A model generated the notes under the pieces. That model did not search any database, had not been told where the DNA came from, and was given only the letters and a program-made list of their open reading frames with translations. Made by a program: the position numbers and the translations under genes. This document shows, one piece after another, positions 1-6,026 of a DNA stretch of 6,784 bases; the first letter of the stretch is position 1; the number at the start of each line of letters is the position of its first letter. The stretch spans positions 1-6,784 of the forward strand of contig CAZQNC010000074.1 in NCBI GenBank assembly GCA_964594625.1, read 5' to 3'. Source of the stretch: CAZESS01 sp964594625. GTDB taxonomy: Archaea; Thermoplasmatota; E2; UBA202; DSCA01.

Positions 1-863
1 CCGGGCACGGCGACGCCGTTGCCGCGGTTCCCAAGGAGCAGGGCGGCTACCCGCTCGGCTACCACAAGTTCGGCCGCAGGTTGCTATCGCTCCCCATGCA
101 GGACTACGCCATCCAGACAGATGAAGCCCGCGAGCTCGTCGCCGAGCGGCAGCCCGCCATGACCATGCTCGGCGCCTCCACCATCCTCTTTCCCCATCCG
201 GTTGCCGCGTTCCAGTATGCAGGCCACGACACCCTGCTCTACGACGCGTCCCACGTGCTCGGACTGGTCGCCGGCGGCCTGTTTCAGCTTCCGTTGAACG
301 AAGGAGCCGACGTCATGATCGGTTCCACGCACAAGTCGTTTCCCGGGCCCCAGGGCGGCATCGCGCTGACCAACTCGGATGAAAAGGCGGAAGCGCTGGC
401 CGGCATGCTCGAGTTTGACTTCGACGCGGGCATTGGCCTGGTGGACAACCCCCATCTGCACCGCATCGCCGCCCTGGGTCTCACGCTTGAGGAAATGCGG
501 GACGGCGGTACAGCATACGCGCGGCAGATCGTTGCCAACGCCCGGGCGCTGGCCGCAGGCCTGCACGACCACGGCATGCCCGTACGTTTCGCCGAACGGG
601 GTTTCACGGAGTCACATCAGGTGCTCCTGTCCCTGCCCCCCGACGAAGCGGAGCGGCTGTGCCGCCGGCTCGAGGAGCAGCACATCTTCATCGACATCTC
701 CGGCCGCATCGGGGTCGCCGAGGCAACCCATATGGGCATGGACGAAGGCGACATGGACACCGTCGCCCGGCTCATGGCAGATGCATCGCAGGGCGCGCAG
801 GTCCGCGACGACGTCAAAGCATTTGCTTCACGATTTTATCCAGATGGGGCGCAAGCCATATAA
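1..863 (+). CDS. Serine hydroxymethyltransferase-family PLP enzyme (glyA-like), C-terminal part, 5' end outside window
   Basis: The frame is open from base 3, so the gene starts upstream; 286 residues remain of a family usually about 420-430 long. The PLP site is clear: YDASHVLGLVAGG carries the Asp and His that contact the cofactor, and GSTHKSFPGPQGG carries the Schiff-base lysine (codon 333-335, fragment residue 111). GASTILFPHPV and NPHLHRIAALGLTLEEM are typical of archaeal members. Known family role: reversible serine to glycine conversion, with the one-carbon unit passed to tetrahydrofolate or tetrahydromethanopterin in the cytoplasm. The C-terminal substrate-carboxylate Arg is kept (SGRIGVAEATHMGM), but the usual segment between the 'ANxxLP' strand and this motif is much shorter, so a changed substrate is possible. 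It lies 22 nt before the E1-like gene, probably in the same operon. Family assignment is firm; exact reaction is less so. Confidence 0.85.
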   Translation, partial: GHGDAVAAVPKEQGGYPLGYHKFGRRLLSLPMQDYAIQTDEARELVAERQPAMTMLGASTILFPHPVAAFQYAGHDTLLYDASHVLGLVAGGLFQLPLNEGADVMIGSTHKSFPGPQGGIALTNSDEKAEALAGMLEFDFDAGIGLVDNPHLHRIAALGLTLEEMRDGGTAYARQIVANARALAAGLHDHGMPVRFAERGFTESHQVLLSLPPDEAERLCRRLEEQHIFIDISGRIGVAEATHMGMDEGDMDTVARLMADASQGAQVRDDVKAFASRFYPDGAQAI

Positions 864-864
864 G
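856..864 (+). promoter_or_regulatory. Possible TATA box for the E1-like gene
   Basis: CATATAAGG spans the end of the upstream gene, about 26 nt before the ATG at 886. If used, it would give an almost leaderless transcript of the E1-like and ubiquitin-like pair, separate from the upstream PLP-enzyme gene. The match is imperfect and lies in coding sequence, so it may be chance. Confidence 0.25.
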
Positions 865-885
865 GCGTGACGTGCTGCCATCTGT

Positions 886-1620
886 ATGCTATCCGAGCGC
901 CAGCGGAAACGCTACGCCCGACAGCTCTCCATGTCCTGCCTGGGCGAGGCCGGCCAGGAACGCCTGCTGGAGGGCACCGTGGCCGTCGTCGGTCTCGGCG
1001 GGCTGGGCACGGCAGCCTCGCTCTATCTCGCCGCAGCCGGGGTCGGCCGTCTCATCCTGGTCGACGATGACACGGTGGAGCTGTCCAATCTCAACCGGCA
1101 GGTGCTCTACAGCGACGAGGACATCGGGCATCCGAAGGTCGAGCGGGCAGCCGACGCGCTCACCCGGCTGAACCCCGATGTCGAGGTTACCTGCCAGCAG
1201 AAACATCTCCGCGAGGACAACGCCGGGGAGCTGCTATGCGAGGCAGACATATTCCTCGACTGCCTGGACAGCTTCGCCGCCCGGTATACCCTCAACCAGG
1301 CAGCTCTCCAGCTTCGCCGCCCGCTCGTCCACGGCGCCGTCAGCGAGCTGCACGGGCAGGTCATGACCGTCAAGCCGGGCCAGGGGGCCTGCCTCCGATG
1401 CGTGTTCCCCCGTTCGCCAGGGGAACGGCGGACGCCCGTCCTGGGCAGCGTGGCGGGCACCATCGGCACCGTGCAGGCCACGGAGGCCGTCAAGATTCTG
1501 GCCGGCATCACGCCGTCGCTGGTCGACGTGCTCTTCGTGTACGACGCCGGCTGCCGTGACGCCGACCACATCGCCGTGGAACGGAATCCCGCCTGTCCCG
1601 CCTGCGGAGGTCTGCCATGA
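886..1620 (+). CDS. ThiF/MoeB/HesA family E1-like adenylyltransferase lacking the usual catalytic Cys
   Basis: This 244-residue protein has the full MoeB/ThiF layout. It shows an RYARQ arginine-finger motif (9-13), the nucleotide-binding loop VVGLGGLG (34-41), an acidic strand end LVDDDTVELSNLNRQ (58-72), HPK (82-84) and LDCLDSF (124-130). Four zinc cysteines form two CxxC pairs, C169/C172 and C237/C240. Family role: the enzyme adenylates the C-terminal Gly of a MoaD/ThiS/SAMP-like partner in the cytoplasm, as the first step of sulfur activation or protein conjugation. The partner is encoded directly downstream with a 4-nt ATGA overlap. The loop after the first CxxC (FPRSPGERRTPVLG, 174-187) is short and has no cysteine, whereas most relatives have one just before the AGVLG-like strand. 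An E. coli MoeB-like role, where that Cys is reported dispensable, fits better than a thioester-forming E1. No strong SD precedes the ATG. Confidence 0.9.
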   Translation: MLSERQRKRYARQLSMSCLGEAGQERLLEGTVAVVGLGGLGTAASLYLAAAGVGRLILVDDDTVELSNLNRQVLYSDEDIGHPKVERAADALTRLNPDVEVTCQQKHLREDNAGELLCEADIFLDCLDSFAARYTLNQAALQLRRPLVHGAVSELHGQVMTVKPGQGACLRCVFPRSPGERRTPVLGSVAGTIGTVQATEAVKILAGITPSLVDVLFVYDAGCRDADHIAVERNPACPACGGLP

Positions 1621-1862
1621 ACGTCACCGTCACCTTTTTCGCCGCTCACCGAAAAGCCGTCGGGGAGCACCGCATTGGCATGCACGTCGAAACCGGGGTC
1701 ACGGTGGAAGACCTGCTGGACACGCTCGTCGAGCGTTACCCTGGCCTGGGGGAGCTCCGCCCGACCACGGTCATATCGCGCAACCACCGCGTGGCCGACG
1801 GAAGCGAAATGCTCGAGGACGGCGACGAGATAGCGCTGCTGTCCCCGGTGGGCGGCGGATGA
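1617..1862 (+). CDS. MoaD/ThiS/SAMP-type ubiquitin-like sulfur-carrier protein
   Basis: An 81-residue beta-grasp protein of normal MoaD length. The N-terminal strand VTVTFFAAHRKAVG, the helix TVEDLLDTLVERYPGL (29-44) and the end EDGDEIALLSPVGGG are characteristic. The chain ends in three glycines (79-81), so the functional di-glycine tail is exposed without processing. Known roles of such proteins are sulfur carriage for molybdopterin or tungstopterin, tRNA thiolation, or conjugation to proteins as SAMPs; the sequence alone cannot choose. The start codon lies inside the stop of the E1-like gene (ATGA), so translation is probably coupled and the two proteins are likely partners. No moaE, moaA, JAMM protease or tRNA thiolase gene is in the window. 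Confidence 0.9.
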   Translation: MNVTVTFFAAHRKAVGEHRIGMHVETGVTVEDLLDTLVERYPGLGELRPTTVISRNHRVADGSEMLEDGDEIALLSPVGGG

Positions 1863-1895
1863 CAGGGCTCCGCATAACATGATAGAAGGAGGAAA

Positions 1896-1974
1896 GGGAA
1901 GGGATAGGCAGAGAAAAAGAGTGTTTTTAGGAGGGGATGGGATGCACTCTAACAACTACCAGCCTATCCTTCCC
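1896..1974 (+). other. Nested inverted repeat with a Shine-Dalgarno in the loop; possible structured RNA
   Basis: The outer arm GGGAAGGGATAGGC (1896-1909) is complementary to GCCTATCCTTCCC (1962-1974), with a single unpaired base. Nested inside, AGAGTG (1918-1923) pairs perfectly with CACTCT (1945-1950). The inner loop carries TTTTT, a strong SD (AGGAGGGG, 1929-1936) and an ATG at 1937; the ATG at 1942 lies beside the second inner arm. The left arm belongs to a nearly pure purine tract (1884-1921). The pairing is seen directly. A role as regulatory leader, small RNA or 3' structure of the preceding operon is inference. Confidence 0.4.
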
Positions 1975-2025
1975 GTAATAAGTATAGTCCTTCGTCATAT
2001 ATGTAACTTTCGGATTTTTTTATAA
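1942..2025 (+). CDS. Possible 27-residue small ORF with a strong ribosome binding site
   Basis: ATG at 1942 opens a frame that ends at TAA 2023-2025 and would encode a hydrophobic, slightly basic peptide starting MHSNNYQPILPVISIVL. AGGAGG (1929-1934) lies 7 nt upstream, an ideal SD spacing and better than most real genes in this window. A second ATG at 1937 in another frame stops after 13 codons. Against it: no recognisable family, the frame runs into the T-tract at 2015-2021, base composition is unlike the GC-rich genes around it, and no clear TATA box lies just upstream. It could be a leader peptide or chance. Confidence 0.2.
   Translation: MHSNNYQPILPVISIVLRHICNFRIFL
2015..2021 (+). terminator. 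T-tract, possible archaeal terminator for the upstream operon
   Basis: Seven consecutive T residues stand between the ubiquitin-like gene and the next promoter. Archaeal RNA polymerase often stops at such U-runs without a required hairpin. The following ATAATAT makes the same stretch a weak TATA candidate, so the assignment is uncertain. Confidence 0.35.
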
Positions 2026-2080
2026 TATCGTGTGTGGTTTCGATACCATTCGTGGCAGCTGAGCCGGGCGAGGGGCTAAA

Positions 2081-2120
2081 TTTTATAAACAAAAACACCT
2101 TTCCGTATACGTAAGGTGAT
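2081..2120 (+). promoter_or_regulatory. TATA box and Shine-Dalgarno of the surface-protein gene
   Basis: TTTTATAAA (2081-2089) is a good archaeal TATA box and predicts a transcript start near 2111. AAGGTGAT (2113-2120) matches the anti-SD at the 3' end of archaeal 16S rRNA and sits 3 nt before the ATG at 2124. Together they predict a very short leader and fix the start of this gene. Confidence 0.65.
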
Positions 2121-2123
2121 ATT

Positions 2124-2744
2124 ATGGACAAACGAGATAAAATCGTTATTACTGCAGGTGTTGTCATCGTCATAATAGCGCTTGCCGGCGTTATGTTTCA
2201 CGAGGAGGATGTATCCTCGGCTGAGAAAACGGAGAAGCAGTACGCCTTCAACGTCAACTGGGATAAAAAGACGGTTGCCCTGCCCGGCGAGGGACAGGTC
2301 TCCAAGGGTGGGACCAGCAGCGAAAACTTCACCATTTCCAAGATGGGGCTGGGCAGCGTCACCGTGACCCTCGACTGGACCGACGACTGGGCGAGCGGCT
2401 TCATCATTCCCTGGAACTGGTCCGATACCCTGTCCCTGCAGGTGTCGTCTCCGTCCGGCGTGAGCTTCTCGGGGTCGAGCAGCGCCAGCGGCTACAACGG
2501 CCCGCTGACCGTCATGGCCGACATCGGCGACAAACCCGAGTCGGTGCAGCTCGACGCGTCCAACATGAGCGAGGCAGAGGAAATGGTCGAAGACCAGTAT
2601 ATCAGCGGTACGGGTACCGGCAACTGGACGGCCACCGTCGGCATCGAAACCAAGCCGTTCCTGCTGGACCGGGGCAACGACTACACCGTCACCCTCGAAT
2701 ATACCTACTACGAGTACACCATAGAGCAGGTCGAAATCAGCTGA
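2124..2744 (+). CDS. Membrane-anchored exported protein of unknown function, probable surface glycoprotein
   Basis: I do not recognise a family for this 206-residue protein. A short basic N-terminus (MDKRDK) is followed by one hydrophobic helix at 7-25 with no clear cleavage site, so it is probably an uncleaved signal anchor with the rest outside the cell. The remainder is rich in Ser, Thr, Gly, Asp and aromatics, with alternating strand-like segments (GSVTVTLDWTDDW at 77-89, YTVTLEYTYYEYTIEQVEIS at 187-206), suggesting an immunoglobulin-like or other beta-sandwich fold. Four N-glycosylation sequons occur, at N68, N98, N147 and N167, as expected for an archaeal envelope protein. There are no cysteines, no second membrane helix and no visible enzyme motif. 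It has its own TATA box and SD. Its stop overlaps the end of the convergent pelota gene by 8 bp. A role in the cell envelope is inference. Confidence 0.85.
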   Translation: MDKRDKIVITAGVVIVIIALAGVMFHEEDVSSAEKTEKQYAFNVNWDKKTVALPGEGQVSKGGTSSENFTISKMGLGSVTVTLDWTDDWASGFIIPWNWSDTLSLQVSSPSGVSFSGSSSASGYNGPLTVMADIGDKPESVQLDASNMSEAEEMVEDQYISGTGTGNWTATVGIETKPFLLDRGNDYTVTLEYTYYEYTIEQVEIS

Positions 2745-3753
2745 TACGGTAGCGCAAAAACGCGGCGATACCGCCGAGAGCGGCGAGCTTTTCCCCGCTT
2801 TCATGTATGTCGCTGACGGCGTGCACCTCCGCCCCCATCTTTTCTGCTTTTTCCAGCAGTGTTTCTTTTTCGTGCAGAATATTTGAGACAACGAGCACTC
2901 GCTCCGCTGCCCCCAGCTCGATGGCCCGGGCTACCTCGTCTTCGCCGTAGGTGACCGCTTCGTCCTTCGCTATCGCCTGCAGCAGCTCTTCCACCTGCCG
3001 GGATTCTCTCGCCAGGGTCGACGCCTCCACGATGCGCTCCACGATGCCCCGGTTCATGGCTTCTTTGACGCCGGCCATGCCCGCGTGGCCGATGGTTTCC
3101 ACCACGTATCTGCCCAGGTCCCCCCGGTTCTGGGCGAACGAGAGAAAGGTTTCCTTGGCGAACCCGGGCCCGACGATGACGAGCGGCAGATCGTACTGCT
3201 GCAGCTTGGCGTAGATGTCGCCGTAGTATTCATGCTCGGTGCTATCGCTCTCATACTGTTTGCCGCTTCTCCCCGAGACGATGTGCGCTTTTTCCTCCAC
3301 GCCGTACTGGTGGAGGAGCGCGATGGTTGCCTCCTCCTCGTCCATGGCCAGCACCACGATGCTCGGCTGCGCGCTGGCCTCAACGGCTTTTTTCAGGCGC
3401 TTGAGATGGGATGGCCCCCATTCCTTCTGGATGGTCAGAACGGTTCCCGGCGTGACGTTGAACGTGTGATGTTTGCCGAGATCCTGCGGTCCCTCCACGA
3501 TGACGCCCTGGATGCGCAGCCGGTCGGAAAACCGCTGGAAGCCGACGTCGGCGACCTCGAGCGTCAGATACATGCCCTCCTTTTCGCCCTTGCCGGCCCG
3601 TGTCTTGTCCTGCGGCTGCTGGCTGGTCCGATGGGTGAACGAGGCAGCGCGGTCACCTTCCTCCAGCAGGTTGTACAGATGCCAGCAGTCGTCCGTGGAC
3701 TGAACGCGTATCTTGATGACGCCCTCGTCCCGGTCCTGGTGGAGAATCTTCAT
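2737..3753 (-). CDS. pelA: Pelota (Dom34), mRNA surveillance and ribosome rescue factor
   Basis: A 338-residue protein with the three eRF1-related domains of archaeal pelota. The N-terminal Sm-like domain (about 1-130) contains DDCWHLYNLLEEGD and FSDRLRIQGVIVEGPQDLG. The central domain (about 131-262) contains LVIVGPGFAKETFLSF and ETIGHAGMAGVKEAMNRG. The C-terminal domain (about 263-338) begins VTYGEDEVARAIELGAAERVLV. Known role: it enters the empty A site of a stalled ribosome, lacks the GGQ peptide-release motif of aRF1, and with ABCE1 splits the subunits. The ATG at 3751-3753 is chosen because it overlaps the rqcH stop (ATGA) and matches the family N-terminus MKILHQD; the frame stays open upstream but that part is only the rqcH gene read in another frame. 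Length is slightly below the usual 345-360. Translation is probably coupled to rqcH. Confidence 0.96.
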   Translation of the reverse strand: MKILHQDRDEGVIKIRVQSTDDCWHLYNLLEEGDRAASFTHRTSQQPQDKTRAGKGEKEGMYLTLEVADVGFQRFSDRLRIQGVIVEGPQDLGKHHTFNVTPGTVLTIQKEWGPSHLKRLKKAVEASAQPSIVVLAMDEEEATIALLHQYGVEEKAHIVSGRSGKQYESDSTEHEYYGDIYAKLQQYDLPLVIVGPGFAKETFLSFAQNRGDLGRYVVETIGHAGMAGVKEAMNRGIVERIVEASTLARESRQVEELLQAIAKDEAVTYGEDEVARAIELGAAERVLVVSNILHEKETLLEKAEKMGAEVHAVSDIHESGEKLAALGGIAAFLRYRIS

Positions 3754-5624
3754 TGCTCCTCCCGCACCCTGAGGTCGCCGGGCGGCAGCTGCTGCTGCAG
3801 GGTTTCCACGTCGGCGCCAAACCGCTCCGCCAGGTCGCGGGCCACCTGGTTTTTGTCCATGGTGCCCGGCTCGATGACCAGCACCCGGTCGGCATGGGCC
3901 GCCACGGCCCCGGGCGGCCCCACCATCACCTTGCGGGCGCCCATGACCGACACGACGCCGACGGCCAGCCGCACCGGGCATTTCACGTACCGCCGGTTTC
4001 CCCGGATGACAAAGGCCCCGGTCGGCAGATGTTCCCCCGATTCAGGCGTCTTCGACACCTGCCCGGGGGTGACCCAGTAGGCCCGGCCGCTGGCATACTG
4101 CTTCCAGGCCGAGGAATGCGACAGCGCAAACTGGCAGGCCTCCTCCAGCGTTCGCTCGGCAATAGCGCGTTTTTCGCCGCCGGGTTCCTGCGCCTTGACC
4201 ACGCAGGAGGGAGCGCCATGCACGTCGGCGTGCACGTACCGGTCGTTGCTCTCCATGTGCTTTTTCACCACGTCCTCATTGGAGGCGGCATCCCGCCCGC
4301 AGATGACCAGGTTGCCCTGGCTGGAGACACACCACCGGTACCCTTCAAACCAGAAGGTCTGCCGGGCTGTCCGCTCAGGTGTTTCCTCCACCGCTATCTC
4401 CTCCTGCTCGATCGCCCGCCGTGTCATCTTCATGGCCTCCCGGGCCCCCTCGATTTTTTCCCGGACTTTTTTCTCCCGTTCGTAGTAGGCGTTGGCGTTC
4501 CGGGGGACGTTTTTCCTCACGTCGAGTGTCACCTCCACCTCTTCATTTTTGAAGGGAAGCACCGCCGTCACGGAGGGATACGAAAAGCTCCGGAGTTCGC
4601 TGCCCTCATAGGTATCGATGTCTTCCTTGGCTGCCGCGAGCAGCGCCTCGCAGGTCTGATAGTTGGCATAGATGGCGTCGCCCCGCTGCCGGGCCTCGGC
4701 CATCTGCTCCTTGAAGCTCTGGATGGCGTTCTGCTGCTGCTCGATACGCCGCCGGAGCCTGTCTCGCTCGATGCCGCTCTCACGCTCCTCCGCCTCAGGC
4801 TCCCGGATGCGCTGGTAAAACGCGTCGAGCGCCCGGTTGAACGTCGCATAGCGATGGAGCTGGCCGTCCCGGTGAACGGACAACGGCACGGGCAATACGT
4901 CGGCGGTCCCGTTGCCCTCCAGGATGACCGGGTCAAACCGGCGCTCCCTGAACCGGTCGAGCAATGCCTCCAGCCGCTCGTAGAGGCAGCGCACCGTGTC
5001 GTCGTCCAGCCCTGCCGCCGACGCGTGCTTGTCGACGTCGGCCTGCCGGCAGAGCTCCTCGCTCCACTTGCCGGGGACGTTGACGTCGAGCACCATGGTG
5101 CGCACCACGTCGCTGCTGCTCCGGTTGAAGATGTCCCGGAAGCCGGACAGCTGCAGGGAAAACGGGTCGCATCGTTCCGGCGGAAACGCGTAGCTCCGCT
5201 TCGGGCGCAGCTCCCGCTGCGACCACGACTGCTCGTGCAGGGGGAGCGCGATGTCCCCGTGTTCGTCGAGCAGCAGCATGTTTCCCTCAGAGAACAGCTC
5301 CGCCACCAGGCTGTAGCCGTTGCTGAAACGCATGACCACCACCCGGTCGAAGCCATGCTGCTCTATCGACGTGAGACGCTGGTTGCCCACGTACTTGCGC
5401 AGCGTCATGGCAAACGTGGGCGGATGCCGCTCCGATGACTCCCGGTGCTCGGTGAGGCAGAGCCACCGGCCGCTGTGTATCAGCACCTCATGCACGCCAT
5501 CTTTTTTGATGCGCATGATGATCCTGTCACGGTCCTGGTACACCTTGCCCGTCCAGCCGCCCTCCAGCGCTTCCAGCTCCGCCACGGCAGCCCGGATGTC
5601 AAAGCTGTCCATTCGCTCTTTCAC
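3750..5624 (-). CDS. rqcH: RqcH (NEMF/Rqc2 family, NFACT protein), ribosome-associated quality control factor
   Basis: A 624-residue protein from the GTG at 5624. The NFACT-N domain (about 1-265) carries the family's conserved Asp-Arg pair in GFDRVVVMRF (93-94) and ELFSEGNMLLLDEHG. Charged coiled-coil segments lie around 278-333 and 376-410. The NFACT-R domain (about 424-525) has GYRWCVSSQGNLVICGRDAA and YVHADVHGAPS. A C-terminal region follows to 624. Known role: relatives bind the 50S/60S subunit that still holds peptidyl-tRNA after splitting and recruit tRNA to extend the stuck chain with C-terminal tails; bacterial RqcH adds alanine. The GTG start gives MKERMDSFDI, like archaeal relatives. 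The TTG at 5633 lies at or upstream of the predicted transcript start; the ATG at 5612 is the alternative, giving 620 residues. It overlaps pelota by 4 nt, pointing to one rescue operon. Confidence 0.94.
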   Translation of the reverse strand: MKERMDSFDIRAAVAELEALEGGWTGKVYQDRDRIIMRIKKDGVHEVLIHSGRWLCLTEHRESSERHPPTFAMTLRKYVGNQRLTSIEQHGFDRVVVMRFSNGYSLVAELFSEGNMLLLDEHGDIALPLHEQSWSQRELRPKRSYAFPPERCDPFSLQLSGFRDIFNRSSSDVVRTMVLDVNVPGKWSEELCRQADVDKHASAAGLDDDTVRCLYERLEALLDRFRERRFDPVILEGNGTADVLPVPLSVHRDGQLHRYATFNRALDAFYQRIREPEAEERESGIERDRLRRRIEQQQNAIQSFKEQMAEARQRGDAIYANYQTCEALLAAAKEDIDTYEGSELRSFSYPSVTAVLPFKNEEVEVTLDVRKNVPRNANAYYEREKKVREKIEGAREAMKMTRRAIEQEEIAVEETPERTARQTFWFEGYRWCVSSQGNLVICGRDAASNEDVVKKHMESNDRYVHADVHGAPSCVVKAQEPGGEKRAIAERTLEEACQFALSHSSAWKQYASGRAYWVTPGQVSKTPESGEHLPTGAFVIRGNRRYVKCPVRLAVGVVSVMGARKVMVGPPGAVAAHADRVLVIEPGTMDKNQVARDLAERFGADVETLQQQLPPGDLRVREEQ

Positions 5625-5645
5625 AGGTCTCAATGCCCTGCTCCC

Positions 5646-5662
5646 TTAAATTTTTTTATATG
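5646..5662. promoter_or_regulatory. Shared AT-rich promoter block for divergent rqcH and the MazG-like gene
   Basis: TTAAATTTTTTTATATG reads as a TATA box on both strands: TTTTATAT (5654-5661) on plus and ATATAAAA on minus. The predicted transcript starts, about 26 nt away, fall near 5683 (plus) and 5631 (minus). That leaves about 5 nt before the ATG at 5688 and about 7 nt before the GTG at 5624, so both mRNAs may be almost leaderless, in keeping with the lack of clear SD sequences. Only about 54 nt separate the two genes, so the transcription factors probably compete for the block. Confidence 0.55.
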
Positions 5663-5678
5663 CAGCCGTTATCCAGCC

Positions 5679-6026
5679 ATGACATCAATGACCGAGCTAT
5701 CCCGCCAGGTGGCCGGGTTCGTCGACGAGCGAGACTGGGACCAGTTCCACACGCCCAAGGACGTCGCCATCTCCCTTGCAATCGAGACAGCCGAGCTGCT
5801 CGAGCAGTTCCAGTGGCGCACCCCCGAAGAGATAGAGGCGCTGCTCCGGGATGACGACCGCTACCGGCATGCGGTACGGGACGAGCTCGCCGACATCATG
5901 CTCTATCTGGTCATCATCGCTCGCCGCCTCGACGTCGACCTCGTCGAGGCAGCCCTCGACAAGCTCGACAGAAACCGGGAGCGCTATCCCCCGGAACGGT
6001 ACACGGGCACGGCCTATCCCGATTGA
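5679..6026 (+). CDS. MazG/DCTPP-like nucleotide pyrophosphohydrolase
   Basis: A 115-residue all-helical protein, the usual size of single-domain MazG-like enzymes of the RS21-C6/DCTPP type. WDQFHTPKDVAISLAIETAELLEQFQW (20-46) contains the first ExxE (E36, E39), and RDELADIMLYLVIIARRLDVDL contains the second motif ExxD (E69, D72); together these bind Mg2+. AALDKLDRNRERYP is the typical tail. Known role: hydrolysis of (d)NTPs, often non-canonical or dCTP-like, to the monophosphate and pyrophosphate, as pool cleaning; the actual substrate cannot be read from the sequence. The ATG at 5679 is the longest sensible start. The ATG at 5688 (112 residues, MTELSRQ) fits the TATA spacing better and may be the true one. 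Divergent from rqcH; no evident functional tie. Confidence 0.92.
   Translation: MTSMTELSRQVAGFVDERDWDQFHTPKDVAISLAIETAELLEQFQWRTPEEIEALLRDDDRYRHAVRDELADIMLYLVIIARRLDVDLVEAALDKLDRNRERYPPERYTGTAYPD

Noticed and set aside
1107..1955. Open frame of about 280 codons on the minus strand opposite the E1-like and ubiquitin-like genes
   Set aside because: It runs through two clearly conserved plus-strand genes, has no promoter and no recognisable motif.
2026..2045. Small inverted repeat TATCG/CGATA
   Set aside because: A 5-bp stem with a 10-nt loop is expected by chance at this length.
1863..2123. tRNA gene in the gap after the ubiquitin-like gene
   Set aside because: No GGTTCGA-like T loop with a fitting acceptor stem is visible; the base pairing found forms a long nested hairpin, not a cloverleaf.
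2076..2891. Minus-strand frame opposite the surface-protein gene
   Set aside because: It overlaps the end of pelota as well as the plus-strand gene, and its C-terminus is just the TATA and SD region read backwards.
3754..3981. N-terminal extension of pelota upstream of the ATG at 3753
   Set aside because: The added residues are low-complexity Arg/Gly/Ala and correspond to rqcH coding sequence in another frame; the family starts at MKIL.
3085..5438. Long open frames on the plus strand opposite pelota and rqcH
   Set aside because: They show no family features, have repetitive His/Pro/Arg/Leu-rich composition, and arise from the GC-rich codon use of the real minus-strand genes.
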